DNA of 64,000 bases from the NCBI GenBank assembly GCA_009784555.1, contig WRBO01000001.1, positions 48,758-112,757 on the forward strand. Reading direction: 5' to 3'. The notes under the pieces are model-generated. The model searched no databases, was not told the DNA's origin, and saw only the letters and a list, made by a program, of their open reading frames with translations. Positions 25,654 to 33,307 of this stretch are shown here, piece by piece (the first letter of the stretch is position 1; every line of letters begins with the position of its first letter). This DNA comes from Bacillota bacterium (GTDB taxonomy: Bacteria; Bacillota; Clostridia; Christensenellales; UBA1242). The position numbers and the translations under genes were made by a program.

Positions 25654-25727
25654 AGGGCGTTAGTATATCGGTAGTACTGCGGTCTCCAAAACCGTAGGGG
25701 GGGGTTCGATTCCCTCACGCCCTGCCA
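25654..25727 (+). tRNA. tRNA-Trp (anticodon CCA)
   Basis: 74 nt. Acceptor arms AGGGCGT/ACGCCCT pair over 7 bp; the anticodon loop CTCCAAA gives CCA; the T arm reads GGGGTTCGATTCCC; the discriminator G is followed by an encoded CCA. Confidence 0.97.
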
Positions 25728-25741
25728 AACGATTATTATAG

Positions 25742-25770
25742 TTGTCAGATAGTTCCTATTATGGTAAATT
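25742..25770 (+). promoter_or_regulatory. Promoter of the 62-residue gene and ATPase
   Basis: TTGTCA (25742-25747), 17 nt, TAAATT (25765-25770), then 6 nt to the ATG at 25777. Leaderless geometry. Confidence 0.65.
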
Positions 25771-25776
25771 TTTATT

Positions 25777-25965
25777 ATGGAACCAAAAGAAAAGCCCCAG
25801 ACAAAATATCGACCATCGGTCGATTTCGGCAAAGAGATTTCACTACGGCAACAATTCGTGACCTTGGTCGCCATGGACGAGGAATTGTCCAAAACCCAAA
25901 AAGACCGAATAATTGAACTCGGGCTTCGTACACTCATGGCCGAGGAGGTAGAGGTATGCGACTAA
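25777..25965 (+). CDS. Small protein coupled to an SbcC-like ATPase
   Basis: 62 residues, charged, no family recognised; the second half (SLRQQFVTLVAMDEELSKTQKDRII) is probably helical. It overlaps the following ATPase start by 10 nt and begins directly after a promoter with a leaderless start. In related Bacillota this place upstream of an SbcC/YhaN-like ATPase is often held by a metallophosphoesterase (SbcD/YhaO); no nuclease motif exists here. A regulatory or accessory subunit is possible. Confidence 0.6.
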   Translation: MEPKEKPQTKYRPSVDFGKEISLRQQFVTLVAMDEELSKTQKDRIIELGLRTLMAEEVEVCD

Positions 25966-28160
25966 TTTCCGCACATGTTAACAACTTCGGACGCCTGTCC
26001 GACCAAACGTTCGATTTGAACCGTGACTTCAACGAAATAAAAGAACAAAACAGTTGGGGCAAAACTACCCTGGCAAACTTTATCTCGGCAATGTTCTACG
26101 GCCTGCCAAATCCAAAGAGCAAGCGGGTCAGCGACAATGCCCGCACACGCTATCAACCATGGCAAGGCGGCACATACGGCGGCCAACTGGTCTTCGAGAT
26201 AAAGGGAAAAAAATACCGCGTCGAACGCGATTTCGGCCTACCTAACGACGGCTTTCGTCTGACAGATGTTACAAGCGGTAAATCGATAGAAAAAATCGGA
26301 CGCGAGAAAATTGACTGGCAAAACCTCGGCGACGTACTATTCGGGATAAGCCGCACCAGCTACGAACGCAGTGCCTACGTCCCCCAAGGCGAGATTGCCG
26401 CGGCCAAACTGGACGACGGAATTAACGAAAAACTAAAACACCTGATACACGCCACCGACGAAAACAACAACCATACCCTGGCCGCCAAGATACTGGAAAA
26501 ATCCATCAAGAAAATCGAAACCAATAACGCTGGCGGCCGCCTATTCGACATAGATGCAAAGCTAGTGGATTTGGACAGCAAAATATCTTTCGGCCAAGCT
26601 TGCCATGACAAGGCAAAAGAAGACAAAGCAAAGCACAAAGCCTGCAACGACGAACACAAAAAGCACGTTGACGAACTTAAAAAACTGGAAACACAAATCA
26701 AATCCCAGGCCGAACTTGAAACCCTAATGGCCCACCAACGACACTACCTTGAAATCAAATCGTCCATCGATGAATTCAAAACACGCCTTGACAAACTGGT
26801 CAATTTCTTTGGGGCAACTAAAAAGATAGAGGCACTCGACCTCGAAAACATCAAAGACCAAATTGACGCGGTCGAACGCCAAAAACTGGCCGTACAAAAG
26901 TTAACCAATGAAACATTCCAAGAAAAGGTACGCCTCGAAAACATCGACCAAACCAAAGAACTAAAACATGAAAAGAAAATGTTCCTAACTGCACAAATGG
27001 TCGCAAAAGAGGCGGACAAGAAAAAAGCCCTCACCGAACGGGCAAGGCTCGTCAAAGAAATCGACGAGTGCAAGGCCCGCCAACAACGCGGCCGAGGGTT
27101 CAGCTTCTACGCCCTCTGCATCGTCACATTCGGCGTATGGGTTTTGGTCGAAAAAAACACCTTGCGCCAACTAACACCACGGGTTATAAACCTGCAACGC
27201 GAACTTGCCGCCTGTGAACAACAACTGAACGACCTCGACACCGACCTAATATCTATCAACGGCCAATTGGACGACATAAAAAACTTCAACTTCTCCACCG
27301 ACCCAAAACCACTACAAGACATGACGGCGAACCAAGTACGCGAGGAACTTAACCTCCAAAAAATGGAAGAGGCACTTGAAAAGGTCTTATCACAATTCAA
27401 ATGCCGCGAAAAAACCCTCTACGCGCGCTTTCACGAAATCAAAGACAATCACCGTGACTACATAACCACTAAAAAGAGCCTATCCACAACCGAAACAAAA
27501 CTGGGCGAATTCCTGCGGGACCGTGACGAGAAAAAACTGCAACAAAAACTAACATCCACCACCTCGGTCGCGGAACTACTGGAAAAAAAGCAAGCAATCG
27601 ACGACCGCAAATACGAACTGCTCCAAGAAATCGCTCAACTGGGCGTCAACATCGAACTAAACGAAAAAAACGCGGCGGGTCTACGGGACCTCACGGCTGA
27701 AAAAAAGGCACTCGAAAAACAACGCGAAAAATTGGTCGAAACGCTAATGATTGTCAAACGTACCCAACAATTTCTGAACGACGCCAGCGACGTCTTGGCA
27801 ACCAAATACCTCATGCCACTCAAAAACAAATGCGGCGAACTGGCAACAATGTTCGACAAACGCGAGGTCACGATGGACTTCGACACGGATTCAAACATCC
27901 TCATCCGCGACAACGGCCACGACCGAGAATTGGATTATTTCAGTTTGGGTAACAAAGAACTCATCAGCCTCTGCACACGCTTCGCTCTCGTCGACTCCAT
28001 TTTCCGGGGCCAGGGTCAACGCCCATGCATCATCTTGGACGACCCGCTAATTAACTTGGATGACGCTACCCTGGACGAGGCAAAAAACTTCATCAAAAAA
28101 CTGTCCACCGAATACCAAATCATATACCTAACCTGTCACGAGAGCCGCAAAATCGGATAA
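25956..28160 (+). CDS. SbcC/YhaN-like AAA ATPase with long coiled coil
   Basis: 734 residues of SMC/Rad50 architecture. Walker A is QNSWGKTTL (about residue 28), the variant usual in this subgroup. Two long coiled-coil arms (about 190-375 and 415-610) flank a short hydrophobic segment FYALCIVTFGVWVLVEK (about 385-402), which may anchor the protein to the membrane. Near the C-terminus are the signature-like YFSLGNKELISLC and Walker B CIILDDPLINLDD. Partners of this family usually supply a nuclease; none is adjacent. Likely a DNA-repair or chromosome-structure ATPase. Confidence 0.82.
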   Translation: MRLISAHVNNFGRLSDQTFDLNRDFNEIKEQNSWGKTTLANFISAMFYGLPNPKSKRVSDNARTRYQPWQGGTYGGQLVFEIKGKKYRVERDFGLPNDGFRLTDVTSGKSIEKIGREKIDWQNLGDVLFGISRTSYERSAYVPQGEIAAAKLDDGINEKLKHLIHATDENNNHTLAAKILEKSIKKIETNNAGGRLFDIDAKLVDLDSKISFGQACHDKAKEDKAKHKACNDEHKKHVDELKKLETQIKSQAELETLMAHQRHYLEIKSSIDEFKTRLDKLVNFFGATKKIEALDLENIKDQIDAVERQKLAVQKLTNETFQEKVRLENIDQTKELKHEKKMFLTAQMVAKEADKKKALTERARLVKEIDECKARQQRGRGFSFYALCIVTFGVWVLVEKNTLRQLTPRVINLQRELAACEQQLNDLDTDLISINGQLDDIKNFNFSTDPKPLQDMTANQVREELNLQKMEEALEKVLSQFKCREKTLYARFHEIKDNHRDYITTKKSLSTTETKLGEFLRDRDEKKLQQKLTSTTSVAELLEKKQAIDDRKYELLQEIAQLGVNIELNEKNAAGLRDLTAEKKALEKQREKLVETLMIVKRTQQFLNDASDVLATKYLMPLKNKCGELATMFDKREVTMDFDTDSNILIRDNGHDRELDYFSLGNKELISLCTRFALVDSIFRGQGQRPCIILDDPLINLDDATLDEAKNFIKKLSTEYQIIYLTCHESRKIG

Positions 28161-28178
28161 CCCGTGATATACTGCCCT

Positions 28179-28460
28179 ATGGAACTAAATGCGGAACAAA
28201 CTGCGCGGAAACTCGAACTAAAACGCTACATGCGTTTATGGGAAATCTGGTACTGGGTATTTTTTGTGATTGCTCTTTTATTCACGTTTGCCGCGGGCGC
28301 ATCCTTTGAAACTGACCGCCCATCAATATGGTTCTTCCTCGTCGGCGGCGCGGTCACATTCTGCGCGGTATTCGTCCCCCTGGAACGCGAACGCCGCAAA
28401 CAAAAACGCGAACTCGAAAGCCTCGATAAAACTGTCAGTAACCCCCTTGACCCTCAATAA
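28179..28460 (+). CDS. Small two-helix membrane protein whose end lies in a repeat
   Basis: 93 residues with two hydrophobic helices (about 21-41 and 50-70) and a charged tail. No family recognised. TATACT (28168-28173) ends 5 nt before the ATG at 28179, so the upstream GTG at 28164 is unlikely. The last codons (TVSNPLDPQ) and the stop are encoded by the conserved left end of the type B repeat that follows, so the native C-terminus was probably altered by the repeat. Confidence 0.6.
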   Translation: MELNAEQTARKLELKRYMRLWEIWYWVFFVIALLFTFAAGASFETDRPSIWFFLVGGAVTFCAVFVPLERERRKQKRELESLDKTVSNPLDPQ

Positions 28461-28735
28461 TCCCATGTTACAGTAATATGGGAGGATAGTATGTTTGTTT
28501 TCTCGGCTGCCTACGAGATGCTGTTTTTAGTCTTCTGCGGATACACTGTGGATGTTGCTAACTGTAGGTGTACCAGTCCTCGAAGACGAAAAACACATCT
28601 CGGGCGCGCCTCGAAAAACCCCCCCCAACAGAAATTACAAAAGTAATAACCCCCCCCAAGCTCCGCTTCGGGCCAAACGCTCGCACTTCGTGCTCGGCCC
28701 GAACTATTCGGTATGCACTGCGTGCGCATCAGATT
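28437..28735 (+). repeat. Interspersed hairpin-rich repeat, type B (copy 1)
   Basis: About 300 bp. The left module matches type A: GTCAGTAACCCCC, TTGACC, 16 nt, TACAGT, GGGAGG and ATG (about 28491). The core then differs: imperfect inverted repeats of about 33 bp (28501-28534 and about 28580-28613) enclose about 46 bp, giving one long hairpin. The right half is shared with type A: two C7-C8 tracts and a nested TTCGGGCC...GCAC-TTC-GTGC...GGCCCGAA hairpin, then GCACTGCGTGC. Stem bases differ from type A yet stay paired. Confidence 0.78.
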
Positions 28736-28754
28736 GATTTTTGTCCAAAAACCC

Positions 28755-28797
28755 TTGACACGAATTGTGCATACTGTTAATATATGATATATACAGT
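28755..28797 (+). promoter_or_regulatory. Promoter and likely GntR operator
   Basis: TTGACA (28755-28760), 17 nt, TAATAT (28778-28783). Overlapping the -10 is an imperfect palindrome from ACTGT (28773-28777) to ACAGT (28793-28797). YtrA-type GntR repressors commonly bind such sites in their own promoters; autoregulation is inferred. Confidence 0.65.
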
Positions 28798-28816
28798 TCG
28801 CGGGGAGGGAGAACAT

Positions 28817-29194
28817 TTGAACGTCGTAATTTCAAATAGGTCTGCGCAACCTATTTACGAACAGATTAAGGAGCAAATTCGCACCGCAATCATTCGTGAC
28901 GAAATTGCCGAGGGTGAAATGCTTCCTTCCATACGATTACTGGCTCATGACTTGAAAGTCAGCGTAATCACAACAAAGCGCGCGTATGATGAACTAGAAG
29001 CCGAGGGATTTATCGCAACCGTACACGGAAAGGGATGCTTCGTTCTACCAAAGAACAAGGAACAAATTCGCGAACAAAAACTGCGCGAGGTCGAACATCA
29101 CCTTAACTCGGCAATCGCGGGTGCAAAATCAATTGGCGTGACGCCGCGTGAACTGGTTGAATTGTTGAAAATATTATCAATGGAGGAGAATTAA
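28817..29194 (+). CDS. GntR-family transcriptional regulator, YtrA type
   Basis: 125 residues. The winged helix-turn-helix is PIYEQIKEQIRTAII...LPSIRLLAHDLKVSVITTKRAYDELEAEGFI, typical of the short YtrA subgroup that represses an adjacent ABC transporter. The start is taken as TTG at 28817 (LNVVISNRSAQPIY), with GGGAGGGAG just upstream; the earlier ATG at 28784 lies in the promoter. It forms an operon with the ATPase (1-nt overlap) and permease genes that follow. Confidence 0.88.
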   Translation: MNVVISNRSAQPIYEQIKEQIRTAIIRDEIAEGEMLPSIRLLAHDLKVSVITTKRAYDELEAEGFIATVHGKGCFVLPKNKEQIREQKLREVEHHLNSAIAGAKSIGVTPRELVELLKILSMEEN

Positions 29195-30054
29195 TGGAAA
29201 ACGCAATAGAAATTAACGGCTTGCGTAAAAAATTCGGAAAATTCGGGGTATCGGATGTTTCATTCACCCTGCCCCGCGGGTTCATTATGGGATTCGTGGG
29301 CAAAAACGGTGCTGGAAAAACAACAACGATAAAGGCAATTTTGAACATGCTAAATCGCGATGCTGGTGAAATCAAAATCTTCGGCCGCGACAACATTGCG
29401 GAAGAGGCCGAAATAAAACAAAAAATTGGCATAGTAATGGACAGCCCCTTTTACGAGGAAAACTGGACATTGTTACAGGTTGGCCGCGCCCTAAAACCCT
29501 TCTACACAAATTGGAGCGACGAACTTTTCAACAAAATGCTACACGACTTCCAACTCGACCCAAACAAACGCGTCAAACAACTGTCACGTGGTATGAAAAT
29601 GAAAATAATGATTGCGGCTGCCCTGGCACACGACCCCGACTTGCTTATCCTGGACGAACCGACCAGTGGCCTTGACGCGGTCGCACGTGACGAACTACTC
29701 GAAATTCTTCAATCATTCATGTGCAACGAAAACAAAGCAATATTGTTCAGTACTCATATAACAACCGACCTGGAAAAAATCGCCGACTACATTACATTCA
29801 TCAACAACGGTCAAATCATGCACAGCGACACAAAAGACAACCTGCTGGACAAATATGTGGTCATCAAAGGTGGCGTAGGTGTGTTAACTCCCGAACAAAG
29901 GGCACTTGTAATCGGCTACCACGAAACAAAGGTTAACTTCGATGCAATTGTCGAAAAGGTACATCTAAAGGAATTTCCAAAAGGCCTTGTAACCGAGTCA
30001 TGCACCATGGATGAATTGGTGGTCCGCTTTAACAAACAAGGAGGGAACGCATAA
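29194..30054 (+). CDS. ABC transporter ATP-binding protein (YtrB/BcrA type)
   Basis: 286 residues. Walker A GKNGAGKTTT (about residue 37), signature QLSRGMKMK and Walker B LLILDEPTSGLD are intact; the H-loop lies in FSTHITTD. The C-terminal 70 residues form the extension usual in drug or cell-envelope-stress exporters. GGAGGAG precedes the ATG. Coupled both ways: it starts at the last base of the GntR gene and overlaps the permease start. Confidence 0.9.
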   Translation: MENAIEINGLRKKFGKFGVSDVSFTLPRGFIMGFVGKNGAGKTTTIKAILNMLNRDAGEIKIFGRDNIAEEAEIKQKIGIVMDSPFYEENWTLLQVGRALKPFYTNWSDELFNKMLHDFQLDPNKRVKQLSRGMKMKIMIAAALAHDPDLLILDEPTSGLDAVARDELLEILQSFMCNENKAILFSTHITTDLEKIADYITFINNGQIMHSDTKDNLLDKYVVIKGGVGVLTPEQRALVIGYHETKVNFDAIVEKVHLKEFPKGLVTESCTMDELVVRFNKQGGNA

Positions 30055-30716
30055 TGAAAAACCTAAAAGCACTAATTACATTGGACTATCAATTAATACG
30101 CCCATATTGGAAATACTGGGTCATGTTCTTCGGCATCGCCCTATTCATGAGCATAGTTAACCAGGCGGGCGAGGTCTTCATGCTATCCCTGCCGATATTC
30201 GCCGCGACAATTATGGCATTCCCGTTCGAGAGTGCGGACAAGAGCAACCTAAACGTCCTCTACGCAACCCTGCCAACCAACCGAAAATCCATGGTAACTG
30301 CCCGCTACATTTTTATTATGATTTCGTTGGCAATTACTATCGTCCTGGCGGTGGTGTTCAGCATGGTCGTCGATTGGATGTTCGATAACGTAATATACGG
30401 ATTTGTAATCGGAACGCTGCTCTGCATTGCTATCGCTATCTTCCTATTGGTCGTTTCTATCCAAACACCTTTCCTTTACAAACACGGATATACAAAAGGT
30501 CGGATTTTCATGTGGATACCCCTCATCGTTGTCATCATTGTAATTAACCTGCCTGCCCTGTTCAATGTCCTGAACTTGGACATCGAATTCAACATCTTTG
30601 AAATAATGTTCCGCAATACAACGTTGACCAGCATCCTCTCATTGTTCGTGGGTGTCGCCGCAATTACCACCTCATATTTCGTGTCGCTGAAATTCTATCT
30701 TAAAAAAGACTTCTAA
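30054..30716 (+). CDS. ABC-2 type permease
   Basis: 220 residues with six hydrophobic helices, the ABC-2 permease layout; ATLPTNRKSMVTARY before helix 3 is typical of the YtrC-like group. Overlaps the ATPase stop by one base. With the GntR repressor it forms a self-regulated export operon, whose family members answer to cell-wall antibiotics; the substrate here is unknown. Confidence 0.82.
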   Translation: MKNLKALITLDYQLIRPYWKYWVMFFGIALFMSIVNQAGEVFMLSLPIFAATIMAFPFESADKSNLNVLYATLPTNRKSMVTARYIFIMISLAITIVLAVVFSMVVDWMFDNVIYGFVIGTLLCIAIAIFLLVVSIQTPFLYKHGYTKGRIFMWIPLIVVIIVINLPALFNVLNLDIEFNIFEIMFRNTTLTSILSLFVGVAAITTSYFVSLKFYLKKDF

Positions 30717-30732
30717 TGTATACTGGGGAATC

Positions 30733-31293
30733 ATGGAAAGAGCAATAACGGCAATACGGAACTTCACCCCATCCTGCGAACAGGAAGAGGTCGACAAAAC
30801 CCTCTTCCTCGACCTACTGGCAAACAACCCAAAATGCCTGACACGTGACTTGATTGGTCACTTCACGGCCAGCGCATGGGTAATGAACCCCGCACGTGAC
30901 AAGATACTTTGCGCACACCACAACCTCTACAAACGATGGGCATGGCTTGGCGGTCATTGCGACGGTGACGATGACTTCTTGGCGGTTATCAAGCGCGAAA
31001 TTGCCGAGGAAAGCGGTGTTACGAAACTGGAACAATTCGGCGATGGAATATTCTCACTGGAATCGCTTTCGGTTGTATCCCATCAAAAAAACGGCAAGTA
31101 TGTCCCCGCACACTGCCATTGGAACATCACATACGCCTTCATCGCTGACGAGGATTGCTACATTCGGATAAAAGAAGACGAAAACAGCGAAGTTGGATGG
31201 CTATATTTCGATGAACTAGTTGACCGCACACCCGACACAACCAGCGTAAAGGCTGCCTACCGCAAGATAATCGACAAGGTCAGGCGTTCTTGA
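30733..31293 (+). CDS. Nudix hydrolase
   Basis: 186 residues. The Nudix box is GHCDGDDDFLAVIKREIAEES, with the first Glu of the canonical Gx5E replaced by Asp and REIAEE intact. Upstream LCAHHNLYKRWAWLGG is typical of the large NUDIX subgroup acting on nucleotide or sugar diphosphates. TATACT (30719-30724) lies 8 nt before the ATG; GGGGAA between them could serve as a weak ribosome-binding site. Confidence 0.88.
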   Translation: MERAITAIRNFTPSCEQEEVDKTLFLDLLANNPKCLTRDLIGHFTASAWVMNPARDKILCAHHNLYKRWAWLGGHCDGDDDFLAVIKREIAEESGVTKLEQFGDGIFSLESLSVVSHQKNGKYVPAHCHWNITYAFIADEDCYIRIKEDENSEVGWLYFDELVDRTPDTTSVKAAYRKIIDKVRRS

Positions 31294-31319
31294 CACTCGA
31301 CATCAAAAAATGCTATAAT
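31290..31319 (+). promoter_or_regulatory. Strong promoter with leaderless geometry
   Basis: TTGACA (31290-31295, overlapping the Nudix stop), 18 nt, TGC-TATAAT (31314-31319), then 7 nt to the ATG at 31327. Consensus -35, extended -10, no Shine-Dalgarno. Confidence 0.8.
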
Positions 31320-31326
31320 TGATATT

Positions 31327-32076
31327 ATGTCAATCCGTCACCTCACAGAGCCGAATCCTATTATGGAAGCGTACCGCGACTTTGCCCGCACGGCGGATTT
31401 CACCTATGCAATGGAACAAAGCTTCAACCGGGACGCAATGGCGCATGTTACGAAGTCCCTACCACAGGAAGATATGTTCTTTAACATGATGGCGTTGAAT
31501 AACTTTGGTGCGCGATTGTGGGATGCACAAAATGCCGCGGCCGCATTAATGGGCGCAATCCAAGGAGTTCAAGGAATACGAAATGCACAAAACATAACCG
31601 AGTTATGTACCGACGAATTTGGAATTACTGCACATGCCTTGGCGTTCCAATATGATAACGCTGAAATAACCGCTGTTGGAAATTCGTTGGGATTGGATAC
31701 GGCACGGTTTCCGAACCTTAAATTATTACCGGGAAAAATTGAACAGGTACGTGACATAGTTGGCAAGACAGACTTGGTGACATCGGTGCGTCCATGCGCA
31801 GGAACGGGTGAAGTTTTGGATATGGTAGAGGAATTCCGCAAGCCGGCGTTGATACTGCCCTGTGCGTGTCGTGAACACATGAAACGTGCCATAGCCGCCG
31901 AAGCATTAACCCCCGAATACAAATTCATACAATGGGACCCAACAATGGCGATTGCGTTGGCGAATACACCGATAGATGGGTACAATCATGAGTTGGTAAA
32001 GTGCCTGCGCACCCTTGAGGGCGAGTGGCACGTGAACAAAGGCAAGAGTTTGGATGGAGGGCGCGCAATTGGATAG
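31327..32076 (+). CDS. Protein with a degenerate methyltransferase-like fold
   Basis: 249 residues, no clear family. The middle (ITELCTDEFGITAHALAF, then ITAVGNSLG, then DLVTSVRPC) follows the order of motifs I, II and IV of Rossmann methyltransferases, but the GxGxG loop is lost, so cofactor binding is doubtful. Four cysteines cluster near residues 148-190. It overlaps the next gene by 23 nt. The plus-strand composition changes from C/A-rich to G/T-rich within this gene. Confidence 0.55.
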   Translation: MSIRHLTEPNPIMEAYRDFARTADFTYAMEQSFNRDAMAHVTKSLPQEDMFFNMMALNNFGARLWDAQNAAAALMGAIQGVQGIRNAQNITELCTDEFGITAHALAFQYDNAEITAVGNSLGLDTARFPNLKLLPGKIEQVRDIVGKTDLVTSVRPCAGTGEVLDMVEEFRKPALILPCACREHMKRAIAAEALTPEYKFIQWDPTMAIALANTPIDGYNHELVKCLRTLEGEWHVNKGKSLDGGRAIG

Positions 32077-33289
32077 GTTGGGTGACTTTCGCGGTGATGT
32101 AAACTGGACAGCCGAACAGAAGGTTCGGCATTTTCAAGATGTCTTTAAGCCCTATGTTCGCGGTTTGGCACATGATGGACGGTTGATGAATTTGAATAAA
32201 CAGAACGAGATGTTGTACGTTTATTTGAACAAGCACGAGGCGAAGACGGCATATGCGCACTTGAAGGAGATTGACCCGACTACAGATAAACAGGATGTAC
32301 AGAAAGGGGTTGCCGAAGGATGGTTGAACAGTTGGGACAAAAATGGGAATATCATCGGTGACAAGATTGTATACGGCAAGCCAACGCCGACCGAGAACCG
32401 TGACGCGGGATTGAACGCGTTGCGCAATATTGCACGGATGGAGATTAACGGAGAAAAGTTCTTTGACCCCAATAGTGCCAGTGCGCGCCGCGAGATGAAA
32501 GGCCAAGAGGCGTATATGCGCCAGGCGGGATTGGCGAGTGACCAGTATTATGAACAGCATGGAGTGTCGCCGATGTTCGGTCATGTGACGATGGAGCCGA
32601 TGCGATTGAACGAGTTGGTCTTGGATTTGAATTACGGCGACAACGAGCGCATCATTACCGATTTCAAGTCGAAGAATTATCATGTGTATACAGCGACGTA
32701 TAACCTGTTCCATGCCTCGCCAGAGTTTGGGGAGAATGTGTCGTTCAGCGATTGGTTGTTGGGTCGTGGGTATCGGTTCGACGATGGTTATAATGTTAAC
32801 CAGAACCGCCAGACGTTACCGCAAGTTCGTGACACGTTAGACAAACTTTGGAAGGATGGTGAAGGTGGTACCAAGACGCGTTATGCGGCGGGTCTGTTGG
32901 CGCATGCGGGAGTGTTGTTGGCTGGTGAGCGCGGCCTGCCCTTTCCTTTGCGTCCGCAAGAGGTGCGGGATTTGTGGCAATTCGAGAGTGCCGAGGGAAA
33001 TTTGAAGATATTGAACCGTGGGTCGAAGAAGGGAAAGAGTGTTGGATATAATGACCCAGAGCATTTGTTGTGGATACGCGAGGCGCGGGAGTTCTTTGCG
33101 TTGCAGGATGCGTCAGCCGATGGTTGTACAGATGAGCAGTTGGCGGAGATGAACGAGATGAAGCAAAAGTTGAAGATGACGATGCCGCCCGCACTGGTTC
33201 ATGGTGCCAATACGAAGAAGGATGGCGGGAATGGGCGGAACCTGGGACGGTCGGGGCAATCGACAAGGTCGTTGACCAAAGCCCAGTAA
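32054..33289 (+). CDS. Hypothetical protein coupled to the preceding gene
   Basis: 411 residues, soluble, no family recognised. Charged with many aromatic residues; FSDWLLGRGYRFDDGYNVNQNRQTL and GLLAHAGVLLAGERGLPFPL are distinctive but unassigned. The last 30 residues are Gly/Asn/Lys/Ser rich and probably disordered. The ATG at 32054 lies 23 nt inside the upstream gene with GGCAAGAG before it, implying coupled synthesis. It is not evidently related to the aspS-gat genes downstream, which have their own promoters. Confidence 0.6.
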   Translation: MEGAQLDRLGDFRGDVNWTAEQKVRHFQDVFKPYVRGLAHDGRLMNLNKQNEMLYVYLNKHEAKTAYAHLKEIDPTTDKQDVQKGVAEGWLNSWDKNGNIIGDKIVYGKPTPTENRDAGLNALRNIARMEINGEKFFDPNSASARREMKGQEAYMRQAGLASDQYYEQHGVSPMFGHVTMEPMRLNELVLDLNYGDNERIITDFKSKNYHVYTATYNLFHASPEFGENVSFSDWLLGRGYRFDDGYNVNQNRQTLPQVRDTLDKLWKDGEGGTKTRYAAGLLAHAGVLLAGERGLPFPLRPQEVRDLWQFESAEGNLKILNRGSKKGKSVGYNDPEHLLWIREAREFFALQDASADGCTDEQLAEMNEMKQKLKMTMPPALVHGANTKKDGGNGRNLGRSGQSTRSLTKAQ

Positions 33290-33300
33290 TATGATAGGAT
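33272..33300 (+). promoter_or_regulatory. Promoter of aspS
   Basis: TTGACC (33272-33277), 17 nt, TAGGAT (33295-33300), then 7 nt to the aspS ATG. The -35 lies within the end of the preceding gene. Leaderless geometry. Confidence 0.65.
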
Positions 33301-33307
33301 TTGAGGT

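Noticed and set aside
32650..33080. Origin of replication at the composition switch
   Set aside because: Only one sequence close to a DnaA box (TGTGGATAC near 33070) was found and there is no dnaA or AT-rich unwinding region, so an origin is not claimed as a feature.
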